From: Marivita sp.
GTDB lineage: Bacteria; Pseudomonadota; Alphaproteobacteria; Rhodobacterales; Rhodobacteraceae
Direction: 5' to 3'
DNA: 44,867 nucleotides
Assembly: GCF_020055675.1 (NCBI RefSeq)
Contig: NZ_JAIPUS010000026.1
Coordinates: 1-44,867, forward strand
Below, piece after piece: positions 1-8,184 of the stretch. The position numbers and the translations under genes are program-made. Below the pieces are notes generated by a model. It saw only the letters and a program-made list of their open reading frames with translations. It was not told where the DNA came from and made no database searches. Position 1 is the stretch's first letter. The number at the start of each line of letters is the position of its first letter.

Positions 1-13
1 CTCTGCGGGCCGG

Positions 14-3000
14 TCACTCCGCCGGGACGGCCTGCTCCTCGATGCCAAGAGGGTGGCTGATCTTGTCCAGCATCTCCTTGGGGCAGACCTGCACGAAATG
101 CGCCAGTTCGATATCCCAGTGTTGCAGGATATCCTGTCCCTTGCGGCTCGTCGTCTCCTCGACATGCCGCTCGATCAGCCGCTTCAGTTCGGCCTCCCAA
201 TGCGCGGTCGAGACCGGGCAGGTCACGAGGCTCTCCATGTTCATGAGCGTCTGCCCCTTGCCCTCTGGATCGTAGACATAGGCCATGCCGCCGGTCATGC
301 CCGCCCCGAAGTTCGCGCCGATCTCGCCCAGGATCACCGCGACACCGCCGGTCATGTATTCACAGCCGTTGGAGCCGCAGCCCTCCACGACCACCTGGGC
401 CCCGGAATTCCGCACTGCGAACCGTTCCCCGGCGCGGCCTGCTGCGAACAGGACCCCCCCGGTCGCCCCGTAGAGCACGGTATTGCCGACAATCGTGTTC
501 TCCGCCGCTTTCAGCGGGCTGACCTGCGGCGGCCGCACCACGATGGTGCCGCCCGACAGACCCTTGCCGACATAATCATTGGCGTCACCCGACACCTCGA
601 GCTTCAGCCCCGGAGCCGCGAAGGCGCCGAGCGACTGACCCGCCGAGCCGGTCAGCTTCACCGTCAGATGGTTCGGCTGCAGCGCGTTGTTCATGCCAAA
701 GGATTTCACGATATGGCTCGACGTGCGGGTGCCGACGGTCCGGTCCGTGTTTTGCACCGCGTAGGACAGCTGCATCTTCTCGCCATCCTCCAGGAACCGC
801 GCCGCATCGCGCACGATTTCGGCATCCAGCGTGTCCGGCACCGGATTGCGCGGGCGGGTGCGGTCGTAAACGATGTCATCCGACCCGTCGACCCGGATCA
901 GAAGCGGGTTGAGGTCGAGATCATCGAGATGATCCGATCCGCGGCTGACCTGGCTGAGCAGATCGGCACGGCCGATCACCTCGTCCAGCGACTTCGCCCC
1001 GATCGAGGCCAGCACCTCGCGCACCTCCTGCGCATAGAAGGTGATCAGGTTCACCACCTTGTCGGCGTTGCCGGTAAACTTCTCCCGCAGCTCTTCATCC
1101 TGCGTGCAGACGCCCACCGGGCAGGTGTTCGACTGGCACTGCCGCACCATGATGCAACCCATGGCAATGAGCGCCGCGGTGCCGATGCCGTATTCCTCAG
1201 CCCCCAGCATCGCCGCCATGACGATGTCACGCCCGGTGCGCAACCCGCCATCGGTCCGCAGGGTCACGCGGTCGCGCAGCTTGTTCATCGACAGGACCTG
1301 ATGCGCCTCGGTCAGGCCCATCTCCCACGGCAGCCCGGCATATTTGATCGACGTCGCAGGCGATGCGCCGGTGCCACCATTGTGGCCGGAAATCAGGATC
1401 ACATCCGCCTTGGCCTTGGCCACGCCGGCCGCAATCGTGCCGACACCCGAGGACGCCACCAGCTTGACCGTCACCTTGCAGCGCGGGTTAATCTGTTTGA
1501 GGTCGTAGATCAGCTGCGCAAGGTCTTCGATCGAATAGATGTCGTGGTGCGGCGGCGGCGAGATCAGCGTCACCCCCTTGGTCGAGTGGCGCAGACGGGC
1601 GATCAGGTCGGTGACCTTCATTCCCGGAAGCTGTCCCCCCTCACCCGGCTTGGCGCCTTGGGCGACCTTGATTTCAAGCTCTTCACACTGGTTCAGGTAT
1701 TCGGCGGTCACGCCAAAGCGGCCCGACGCCACCTGCTTGATCTTGGCAGACGGGTTGTCGCCGTTGGGTTCCGGCACGAAATGTGCCGGGTCTTCGCCAC
1801 CTTCGCCGCTGTCGGACTTGGCGCCGATCCGGTTCATGGCCACGTTCAGCGTCTTGTGCGCCTCGGGCGACAGAGCGCCCAGCGACATGCCCGGTGTCAC
1901 GAACCGCTTGCGGATCGAGGTGATGGATTCCACCCGCTCCAACGGGATCGCGTCGCCCAACGGCTTGATCGCCAACAGATCGCGCAAATGGATCGGCGGG
2001 TTCGCCTGCATCGCCTTGGAATAGGTCTTCCAAATCTCGTAGGATGCCTTGTTGCAGGCCATCTGCATCAGGTGCATGGACTGCGCGCCCCAAGCGTGGG
2101 TCTCGCCGGATTTGCGGGCCTTGTAAAACCCGCCGATCGGCAGCACATCCTGACCCCCGCGGAAAGCCAGCGCGTGGATCTCCTCGGCCTTGCGCTGCAA
2201 TCCCGTCAGCCCAATGCCGGAAATCCGGCTCAGCATGCCGGGGAAATATTCTGCACACATCGCGCGGCTCAGACCGACCGCCTCGAAGTTCAGACCGCCG
2301 CGATAGGACGAAATGACCGAGATGCCCATCTTGGACATGATCTTCAGCAACCCCTGATCCACGGCATCGCGGTATTTCTTCACGGCCTCTGTCAAGGACA
2401 GGTCCAGCAACCCGCGATTGATCCGGTCCGCAAGCGAATCTTCCGCCAGATACGCGTTGACCACGGTCGCGCCAGCGCCGATCAGAACCGCAAAATAATG
2501 CGGGTCAATGCATTCTGCCGATCGCACGTTCAGCGAACAGAAGGTGCGCAACCCTTTCCGCGTCAAGTGGCTGTGCACCGCGCTGGTGGCGAGGATCATC
2601 GGCATCGCGACCTTGTCTTCACCGCAATATTCATCCGTCAGGACGATATGACCCGCTCCTGAACGCACAGCGTCTTCGGCCTCTGACCGGACACGTTCCA
2701 GTGCGTCTTTCAATGCGCCTTGGCTGCCACCTGCCGCGAAGGTGCAGTCGATCTCGCACAGGCCGGCGTTGAAATGGTTGGCCAAGTCCTTGAACTGCGC
2801 GTTGCCCACGAAGGGGCTGTCCAGAACGAGGATCTCGGTCTGCGCGCTCGACTCGTCCAGCACGTTCTTGAGGTTGCCGAAGCGTGTCTTGAGGCTCATC
2901 ACCCGGAATTCGCGCAGGCTGTCGATGGGCGGGTTGGTCACCTGGCTGAAGTTCTGGCGGAAGTAATGCGACAACGGGCGGTACTTCTTGGACAAGACCG

Positions 3001-4552
3001 CCGACGGGGTATCGTCACCCATCGACGCGACCACCTCTTTGCCATCTTCGGCCATCGGGGCCAGAACCTGCTCCAGCTCTTCGATGCTGTAGCCAGCCGC
3101 GATCTGGCGGCGGCGCAATTCGCCCCCTTCGAACATCGCCGTTTCGGTCACCCGGGAGAGCGCGCTGTCCAATTCGTTGATCTTGCCGACCCAGTCGCCA
3201 AAGGGCTGGCAGGCCGCCAGTTTATCCTTGATCTCGACATCGTGGTAGAGCTTGCCCTCGGCCATATCCACAGCCAGCAGCTGACCCGGACCAAGCGCAC
3301 CCTTTTCGCGGACGGTGCTTTCGTCGATCGGGACCATGCCCGCCTCGGACCCGGCGATCAGCATCCCGTCGCCTGTCACGACATAGCGCATCGGGCGCAA
3401 CCCGTTGCGGTCCAGACCGGCGCAGACCCAGCGACCATCGGTCATGGCAAGCGCGGCCGGGCCATCCCAGGGCTCCATCACCGAGTTGCAATAGGAATAC
3501 ATGTCCCGCCACGCCTGCGGCAGTTCCACGGCCTGCTTCGACCAGGATTCCGGGATCAGCATTGTCTTTGCCATCGGCGCATTCCGTCCGGCGCGGACCA
3601 GCACCTCGAACACCGCATCGAGCGCCGCCGAATCGGACGCACCATTGGCGATGATCGGCTTGATGTCTTCGGCCATGTCCCCAAAGGCCGCCGAGGCCAT
3701 GCGGATCTCGTGGCTTTTCATCCAGTTGGTATTGCCCTTGAGCGTGTTGATCTCGCCGTTATGGGCCAACATGCGGAACGGCTGCGCCAGCCACCACTGC
3801 GGAAAGGTGTTGGTCGAATAGCGCTGGTGATAGATCGCAAAGGCGCTTTCGAACCGGTCGTCCTGAAGATCGGGATAGAACTCGGCCACTTGTTCGGCCA
3901 GCATCATGCCCTTGTAGATGATCGACCGGCAGGACAGCGAGGCGATATAAAGCTGCCCGATCCCCACCGCGCTCGCCGCCTTTTCAATCCGGCGGCGAAT
4001 GACGTAAAGTTCGCGCTCGAAGGTTTCCTCATCGACCCCCTTGGAGTTGGAGATGATGATCTGTTCAATCTCGGGCCGCGTTGCATTCGCCTTCTCGCCC
4101 AGGCACTCGACATTCACCGGCACGTGCCGCCAGCCATAGATGTAATAGCCCATGCGCAGCACTTCGGTTTCCACGATGGTCCGGCAGGTCTCCTGCGCGC
4201 CGAAATCGGTCCGCGGCAGGAACACCTGGCCAATCGCCATCAGCTCGTCCATGCGCGGTGTATGGCCGGTGCGTTCGATCTGGTCGTAAAAGAACGGCGC
4301 CGGGATTTGCACGTGAATGCCCGCGCCATCGCCGGTCTTGCCATCCGCATCAACGGCACCACGGTGCCAGATCGCCTTGAGCGCGTCGATCCCTGCTGCA
4401 ACCACGTTGCGCGACGGGGTGCCATCAAGGCTCACCACGAGGCCCACGCCACAGGACGAATGCTCGTCCTCCTCGGAATACATGCCGTTCTCGGCCATCC
4501 AGGTGCGCTTGGCTTCCTCGGCGCGGACCCATTCTGCGTCATATTTGGTCAT
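14..4552 (-). CDS. gltB: Glutamate synthase (NADPH) large subunit
   Basis: Makes glutamate from glutamine and 2-oxoglutarate with GltD in the cytoplasmic GOGAT complex. The 1512-residue protein has the normal family length and domain order: an N-terminal class II glutamine amidotransferase, a central domain, an FMN-binding synthase domain and a C-terminal GXGXG beta-helix. The N-terminal propeptide is visible: Cys34 in the SSCGVGLV motif is the amidotransferase nucleophile exposed after processing. The 3Fe-4S cysteines appear in GCIMVRQCQSNTCPVG. The start is supported by a GAGGAGGGA ribosome-binding site 6 nt upstream. It lies downstream of gltD, separated by a 68-nt gap holding a strong stem-loop, so the two are probably co-transcribed. 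Identification is certain; long open frames on the opposite strand are compositional shadows. Confidence 0.98.
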   Translation of the reverse strand: MTKYDAEWVRAEEAKRTWMAENGMYSEEDEHSSCGVGLVVSLDGTPSRNVVAAGIDALKAIWHRGAVDADGKTGDGAGIHVQIPAPFFYDQIERTGHTPRMDELMAIGQVFLPRTDFGAQETCRTIVETEVLRMGYYIYGWRHVPVNVECLGEKANATRPEIEQIIISNSKGVDEETFERELYVIRRRIEKAASAVGIGQLYIASLSCRSIIYKGMMLAEQVAEFYPDLQDDRFESAFAIYHQRYSTNTFPQWWLAQPFRMLAHNGEINTLKGNTNWMKSHEIRMASAAFGDMAEDIKPIIANGASDSAALDAVFEVLVRAGRNAPMAKTMLIPESWSKQAVELPQAWRDMYSYCNSVMEPWDGPAALAMTDGRWVCAGLDRNGLRPMRYVVTGDGMLIAGSEAGMVPIDESTVREKGALGPGQLLAVDMAEGKLYHDVEIKDKLAACQPFGDWVGKINELDSALSRVTETAMFEGGELRRRQIAAGYSIEELEQVLAPMAEDGKEVVASMGDDTPSAVLSKKYRPLSHYFRQNFSQVTNPPIDSLREFRVMSLKTRFGNLKNVLDESSAQTEILVLDSPFVGNAQFKDLANHFNAGLCEIDCTFAAGGSQGALKDALERVRSEAEDAVRSGAGHIVLTDEYCGEDKVAMPMILATSAVHSHLTRKGLRTFCSLNVRSAECIDPHYFAVLIGAGATVVNAYLAEDSLADRINRGLLDLSLTEAVKKYRDAVDQGLLKIMSKMGISVISSYRGGLNFEAVGLSRAMCAEYFPGMLSRISGIGLTGLQRKAEEIHALAFRGGQDVLPIGGFYKARKSGETHAWGAQSMHLMQMACNKASYEIWKTYSKAMQANPPIHLRDLLAIKPLGDAIPLERVESITSIRKRFVTPGMSLGALSPEAHKTLNVAMNRIGAKSDSGEGGEDPAHFVPEPNGDNPSAKIKQVASGRFGVTAEYLNQCEELEIKVAQGAKPGEGGQLPGMKVTDLIARLRHSTKGVTLISPPPHHDIYSIEDLAQLIYDLKQINPRCKVTVKLVASSGVGTIAAGVAKAKADVILISGHNGGTGASPATSIKYAGLPWEMGLTEAHQVLSMNKLRDRVTLRTDGGLRTGRDIVMAAMLGAEEYGIGTAALIAMGCIMVRQCQSNTCPVGVCTQDEELREKFTGNADKVVNLITFYAQEVREVLASIGAKSLDEVIGRADLLSQVSRGSDHLDDLDLNPLLIRVDGSDDIVYDRTRPRNPVPDTLDAEIVRDAARFLEDGEKMQLSYAVQNTDRTVGTRTSSHIVKSFGMNNALQPNHLTVKLTGSAGQSLGAFAAPGLKLEVSGDANDYVGKGLSGGTIVVRPPQVSPLKAAENTIVGNTVLYGATGGVLFAAGRAGERFAVRNSGAQVVVEGCGSNGCEYMTGGVAVILGEIGANFGAGMTGGMAYVYDPEGKGQTLMNMESLVTCPVSTAHWEAELKRLIERHVEETTSRKGQDILQHWDIELAHFVQVCPKEMLDKISHPLGIEEQAVPAE

Positions 4553-4570
4553 GTGAAGTCCCTCCTCGGG

Positions 4571-4604
4571 GCCCGCTCACAAGGACGGCGGTCCTTGCGC
4601 GGGC
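4571..4604 (-). promoter_or_regulatory. Intercistronic stem-loop between gltD and gltB
   Basis: A two-part hairpin: outer arms GCCCGC/GCGGGC (6 bp) and inner arms CAAGGAC/GTCCTTG (7 bp) around a GGCG loop. It lies in the gltD-gltB transcript between the gltD stop and the gltB ribosome-binding site. No U-tract follows on the minus strand, so it looks more like an RNA-stability or partial-attenuation element than a full terminator. The function is inferred. Confidence 0.5.
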
Positions 4605-4620
4605 TTGTGTCAATTAAGAT

Positions 4621-6054
4621 CTATTCCGCAGCAACGGCGCTTGCGCCGGCGAACTGGCGCAGAACGGCATCCGCGCAATCACGCCCGTCGCGGATCGCCC
4701 AGACGACAAGAGACGCACCGCGCACGATGTCACCTACCGCATAGACGCCCGGCAATGCAGTCGCCCCGCTGGTGAATTCCGCTTTGACGGTGCCCCAACG
4801 GGTCACCTCCAGCTCGGGCACACCCCACAGAGTCGGAAGCTCTTCCGGCTCGAAACCCAGCGCCTTGATCACCAGGTCCGCCGGCTCGACATAGTCGGAC
4901 TCTTCGATGACCTCGGGCATCTGGCGGCCCGTCGCATCCGGCAGACCAAGGCGCATTTTCTGCACCATGACGCCCTCCACCGGATCGCCGGTAAAGCCCT
5001 TGGGCGCGGTCAGCCATTCGAACTTCACGCCTTCTTCCTCGGCGTTCTGCACCTCGCGCTGCGAGCCGGGCATGTTCTCCCGGTCGCGACGATACAGGCA
5101 TTTCACCGATTCCGCGCCCTGGCGGATCGCCGTCCGGACACAATCCATCGCCGTATCCCCGCCGCCAATCACGACAACTTTCTTGCCCTCGGCGTTCAAT
5201 TCGCCGCTTTCGAACTCGGGCACCGGGTCGCCAAAGCTCTTGCGGTTCGAGGCTGTCAGGAAATCCAGCGCGCGGACAATGCCGGCAACGCCCGATCCCG
5301 GACCACCCAGGTCGCGGGACTTGTAGACCCCCGTGGCGATGATCACGGCGTCATGTTGACTGCGAATCTCTTCGAAGGAAATCTCATCGCCGACATTGCA
5401 ATTCAGGACAAACCGCACGCCGCCCTGTTCAAGCTGTTCGTTGCGGCGCATGACGACCGGCTTTTCCAGCTTGAAACCGGGAATGCCATAGGTCATCAGC
5501 CCGCCCGCGCGGTCATAACGGTCATACACCGTGACCTGCACGCCCTGGCGGCGCAGCACATCCGCGGCGGCCAGGCCGCCTGGACCGGCGCCGATAATTC
5601 CAACGCTTTCGCGTCTCTCCTGCGCGGGTGTGATCGGCTTGACCCAGCCTTCTTCCCACGCGGTGTCGGTGATGTATTTCTCGACGGCACCGATGGTGAC
5701 GGTGCCATGCCCCGATTTCTCGATGACGCAATTGCCTTCGCACAGCCGGTCTTGCGGACAGATGCGGCCACAAATCTCGGGAAACGTGTTGGTCGCCTGG
5801 CTGACTTCATAGGCCTCTTGCAACCGCCCCTCGGCGGTCAGGCGCAGCCAGTCGGGAATATTGTTGTGCAACGGACAATGCGACTGGCAATACGGCACAC
5901 CGCATTGCGAACAGCGGCTTGACTGCTCCTTGGCCTTTGCATCGGCATATTCGGCATAGATTTCATGGAAGTCGTCGCGCCGCTCGTCAGCAGTGCGCTT
6001 AAGCGGCATGTCGCGTTCAACCTGCACAAACTTCAACATCGGCTGCTTGGCCAT
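4621..6054 (-). CDS. gltD: Glutamate synthase (NADPH) small subunit
   Basis: Supplies electrons from NADPH to GltB for glutamate formation. The 477-residue length is normal. N-terminal 4Fe-4S cysteine groups CSQCGVPYCQSHCP and CGRICPQDRLCEGNC are present. An FAD dinucleotide-binding motif GAGPGGLAAA and an NADPH-binding motif VVIGGGDTAMD follow, as in the pyridine nucleotide-disulfide oxidoreductase fold. The ATG start has a GGAAGGA site 8 nt upstream. It is the first gene of the gltD-gltB unit and is divergent from uppP across a 219-nt gap. Confidence 0.98.
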   Translation of the reverse strand: MAKQPMLKFVQVERDMPLKRTADERRDDFHEIYAEYADAKAKEQSSRCSQCGVPYCQSHCPLHNNIPDWLRLTAEGRLQEAYEVSQATNTFPEICGRICPQDRLCEGNCVIEKSGHGTVTIGAVEKYITDTAWEEGWVKPITPAQERRESVGIIGAGPGGLAAADVLRRQGVQVTVYDRYDRAGGLMTYGIPGFKLEKPVVMRRNEQLEQGGVRFVLNCNVGDEISFEEIRSQHDAVIIATGVYKSRDLGGPGSGVAGIVRALDFLTASNRKSFGDPVPEFESGELNAEGKKVVVIGGGDTAMDCVRTAIRQGAESVKCLYRRDRENMPGSQREVQNAEEEGVKFEWLTAPKGFTGDPVEGVMVQKMRLGLPDATGRQMPEVIEESDYVEPADLVIKALGFEPEELPTLWGVPELEVTRWGTVKAEFTSGATALPGVYAVGDIVRGASLVVWAIRDGRDCADAVLRQFAGASAVAAE

Positions 6055-6170
6055 GGCTCGGGTCCTTCCTTAGCTCCGGTCGCGTCTGACTATAGAAATC
6101 ATCAGCAAAAGAAAAGTCACATGTGCTGACCTATTTTGGGGAATTTCGCCGAGTGAGCCAAAAAATATTG

Positions 6171-6204
6171 CTGCGTCGCAGTTATTTTAGGTCCGATCCG
6201 GACC
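6171..6204. promoter_or_regulatory. Two adjacent dyads in the gltD/uppP divergent region
   Basis: CTGCG-T-CGCAG (6171-6181) and GGTCCG-ATC-CGGACC (6190-6204) are perfect inverted repeats 8 nt apart in the gap between the divergent gltD and uppP genes. They may be operator half-sites or short hairpins in the uppP leader. No known regulator consensus was recognised, and short dyads are not rare in G+C-rich DNA. Confidence 0.25.
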
Positions 6205-6273
6205 CAACTTTCCTCTTTCTAATGATTTTCAGACCTTTATACCCGACGGCGAATTTGTATCTGGATCACTCCG

Positions 6274-7077
6274 ATGGCCTTGACCCACTTGCTCATACTG
6301 GCCTTGATTCAAGGTATCACCGAATTCTTGCCGATCTCGTCTTCAGGCCACCTGATTCTCCTGCCGCAATTGACCGCACTGACAGACCAGGGACAGGCAC
6401 TGGATGTGGCCGTACATGTGGGCACGCTTGGCGCAGTGATCCTGTTTTTCTGGACCGACGTGCGCGGCGTCGCAGCCGGTCTGGGTCGTCTTGTTCAAGG
6501 TCGGCTCGACACTCAAGGTGCGTTCTGGGCGCTTTGCCTGCTGGTCGCGACAGTGCCGGTTGTGCTCCTTGGTCTGGCGCTCAAGCTGACAGGGTTCGGC
6601 GACCTGCTGCGCTCCACCGCCGTGATCGGATGGACCATGCTGATATTTGGCATTTTGCTCTACTGGGCCGATCAAACCGGACCAGTGGTCAAACAAACCA
6701 GCAACTGGACCCTGAAAGATGCCGTCATCATGGGTCTCTGGCAGGCGCTGGCGCTGATTCCCGGCACCTCGCGCTCTGGCATCGTCATCACGGCCGGCCG
6801 GCAGCTTGGTTATGATCGCGAAAGCGCGGCGCGGCTTGCGATGCTGATGTCGATCCCGACAATTCTCGCCTCGGGCACCCTGCTCAGCGTCGAGGTGGCA
6901 CAAGAGGCGAACACAGCGCTCTTTCGCGACGCCGCCATCGCGGCGGTGTTCGCGTTCCTTGCCGCCCTTGCCGCCTTGAAGCTGATGTTCGCGCTGCTCA
7001 AATCCGTGAGCTTCACGCCATACGTCATCTACCGCGTGCTGCTCGGCGTGATCCTTCTGGTCATCGCCTACACCTGA
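6274..7077 (+). CDS. uppP: Undecaprenyl-diphosphatase (UppP/BacA)
   Basis: Integral membrane phosphatase that recycles undecaprenyl pyrophosphate to the monophosphate carrier used in peptidoglycan and polysaccharide synthesis; overexpression gives bacitracin resistance in other species. The 267-residue length is typical. The family signatures are clear: QGITEFLPISSSGHLIL near the N terminus and IPGTSRSGIVITAGR in the middle. Multiple hydrophobic segments span the rest. The start codon lacks a strong Shine-Dalgarno sequence but fits the family N terminus exactly. It is divergent from gltD and convergent with rlmH. Confidence 0.97.
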   Translation: MALTHLLILALIQGITEFLPISSSGHLILLPQLTALTDQGQALDVAVHVGTLGAVILFFWTDVRGVAAGLGRLVQGRLDTQGAFWALCLLVATVPVVLLGLALKLTGFGDLLRSTAVIGWTMLIFGILLYWADQTGPVVKQTSNWTLKDAVIMGLWQALALIPGTSRSGIVITAGRQLGYDRESAARLAMLMSIPTILASGTLLSVEVAQEANTALFRDAAIAAVFAFLAALAALKLMFALLKSVSFTPYVIYRVLLGVILLVIAYT

Positions 7078-7154
7078 GCGACATCCGGTTTCCCTGGGTC
7101 GAAGATGCGTTGGAATACACTCCGGCGATTCAAAGCCTTGTCGCAGCCTGTCGG

Positions 7155-7169
7155 ATTGGCGCAGCCAAT
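7155..7169. terminator. Possible bidirectional terminator between uppP and rlmH
   Basis: ATTGGC-GCA-GCCAAT is a perfect 6-bp stem with a 3-nt loop in the 100-nt gap between convergent uppP and rlmH, just beyond the rlmH stop. No U-tract follows on either strand, so the terminator call rests on position and structure only. Confidence 0.35.
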
Positions 7170-7177
7170 TCGAAACC

Positions 7178-7651
7178 CTAGCCCCGATGATAGGGCGTTC
7201 CGGCAATGATCGACGCCGCGCGATATAATTGCTCGGCCATCATCACGCGGACCAGTTTGTGCGGCCAGACCATCTTGCCAAACGAGAGCAGAAAATCCGC
7301 CTGTCCGCGCAACGATTGGTCCAATCCGTCCGCCCCTCCAATGACAAAAGTCACGTCAGATCGCCCCTGATCCGCCCAGGTCCGCATCATTTCAGAGAAG
7401 TCCGGCGAAGACAGGACGCGGCCGCGCTCATCAAGGCAGACAGTCAAGGACCTATCCGGGATCGCCGCCCTGAGCAGCGCGGCCTCGGCAGCTGTCCCGC
7501 CGTTTTTCCTGTCCTCGACTTCGACTTCGGTTCCAAATCGCCAGCCAAGGGTGCGCCCGGTCTGACCGAACCGGGACACATAGTCATCCAAGAGGGCGCG
7601 CTCTTCGGACCGGCGATTCAGCCGCCCTACGGCGCAAAGATGCACCCGCAT
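7178..7651 (-). CDS. rlmH: 23S rRNA pseudouridine-1915 N3-methyltransferase RlmH
   Basis: SPOUT-class methyltransferase that methylates pseudouridine 1915 in helix 69 of 23S rRNA, acting on assembled 70S ribosomes. The 157-residue length is normal. The C-terminal SPOUT knot is recognisable from VTFVIGGADGL and the terminal residues RAASIIAGTPYHRG, matching the family's Y-H-R/K ending. It lies 14 nt downstream of rsfS on the same strand, a conserved pairing in many bacteria, so the two ribosome genes are probably one operon. Confidence 0.97.
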   Translation of the reverse strand: MRVHLCAVGRLNRRSEERALLDDYVSRFGQTGRTLGWRFGTEVEVEDRKNGGTAAEAALLRAAIPDRSLTVCLDERGRVLSSPDFSEMMRTWADQGRSDVTFVIGGADGLDQSLRGQADFLLSFGKMVWPHKLVRVMMAEQLYRAASIIAGTPYHRG

Positions 7652-7665
7652 CTAGGTAGACCGCA

Positions 7666-8061
7666 CTAGCTGGTCTGTGCCGCGCCCACCGGGAGCCACA
7701 TCTTTTCCAACTGGTAAAATTCGCGCACCTCCGGCCGGAACACATGCACAACCACATCGCCGGTGTCGATCAGAACCCAGTCGCCTGTTTCCTTGCCTTC
7801 GACCTTGCACAAAACGCCGCGCTCGGACTTGAGCGTATCCACCAGCTTTTCGGCAATCGCAGTCACCTGTCGGGTCGATCGCCCGGAACAAACCACCATG
7901 TAATCGCCAATGGCCGATTTTCCGCGCAGATCGATCTGCACGATATCTTCGGCCTTGTTGTCTTGAAGATCGTCAAGGATCGCCGCGAGCAACGCGTCGC
8001 TGGCTGATCCGGCTCGGGATGCACCGGTCATCGGTACGCCCCCGTCAGCGGCCTTGGCCAC
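7666..8061 (-). CDS. rsfS: Ribosome silencing factor RsfS
   Basis: Binds L14 on the 50S subunit and blocks subunit joining under nutrient limitation. The conserved core is plain: KAEDIVQIDLRGKSAIGDYMVVCSG, then GDWVLIDTGDVVVHVFRPEVREFYQLEKMW. The start is ambiguous. The coordinate given is an in-frame GTG without a ribosome-binding site. A strong AAAGGAGG lies 8 nt before an in-frame CTG at 8079. An in-frame ATG at 8031 overlaps the stop of an 18-codon out-of-frame mini-ORF that begins just after the same AAAGGAGG. Any of the three gives a normal-sized protein of about 121-137 residues. Followed by rlmH after 14 nt. Confidence 0.95.
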   Translation of the reverse strand: MAKAADGGVPMTGASRAGSASDALLAAILDDLQDNKAEDIVQIDLRGKSAIGDYMVVCSGRSTRQVTAIAEKLVDTLKSERGVLCKVEGKETGDWVLIDTGDVVVHVFRPEVREFYQLEKMWLPVGAAQTS

Positions 8062-8184
8062 ATCCGATTGAAGTGACAGGACATCGTCCTCCTTTGATTA
8101 TGCGCCAATCATAGCAGGCGCCCGCATGGGCAGAAGGTAACACCTGCAATGTGGATTCTCAATGACCGCGGCCAAAATTGGCGA

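Noticed and set aside
53-4744. Long open frames (869 and 674 codons) on the plus strand over gltB
   Set aside because: They are antisense to a full-length, fully conserved gltB. High third-position G+C removes stop codons from the opposite strand, and the translations are Arg/His/Gln-rich without domain features.
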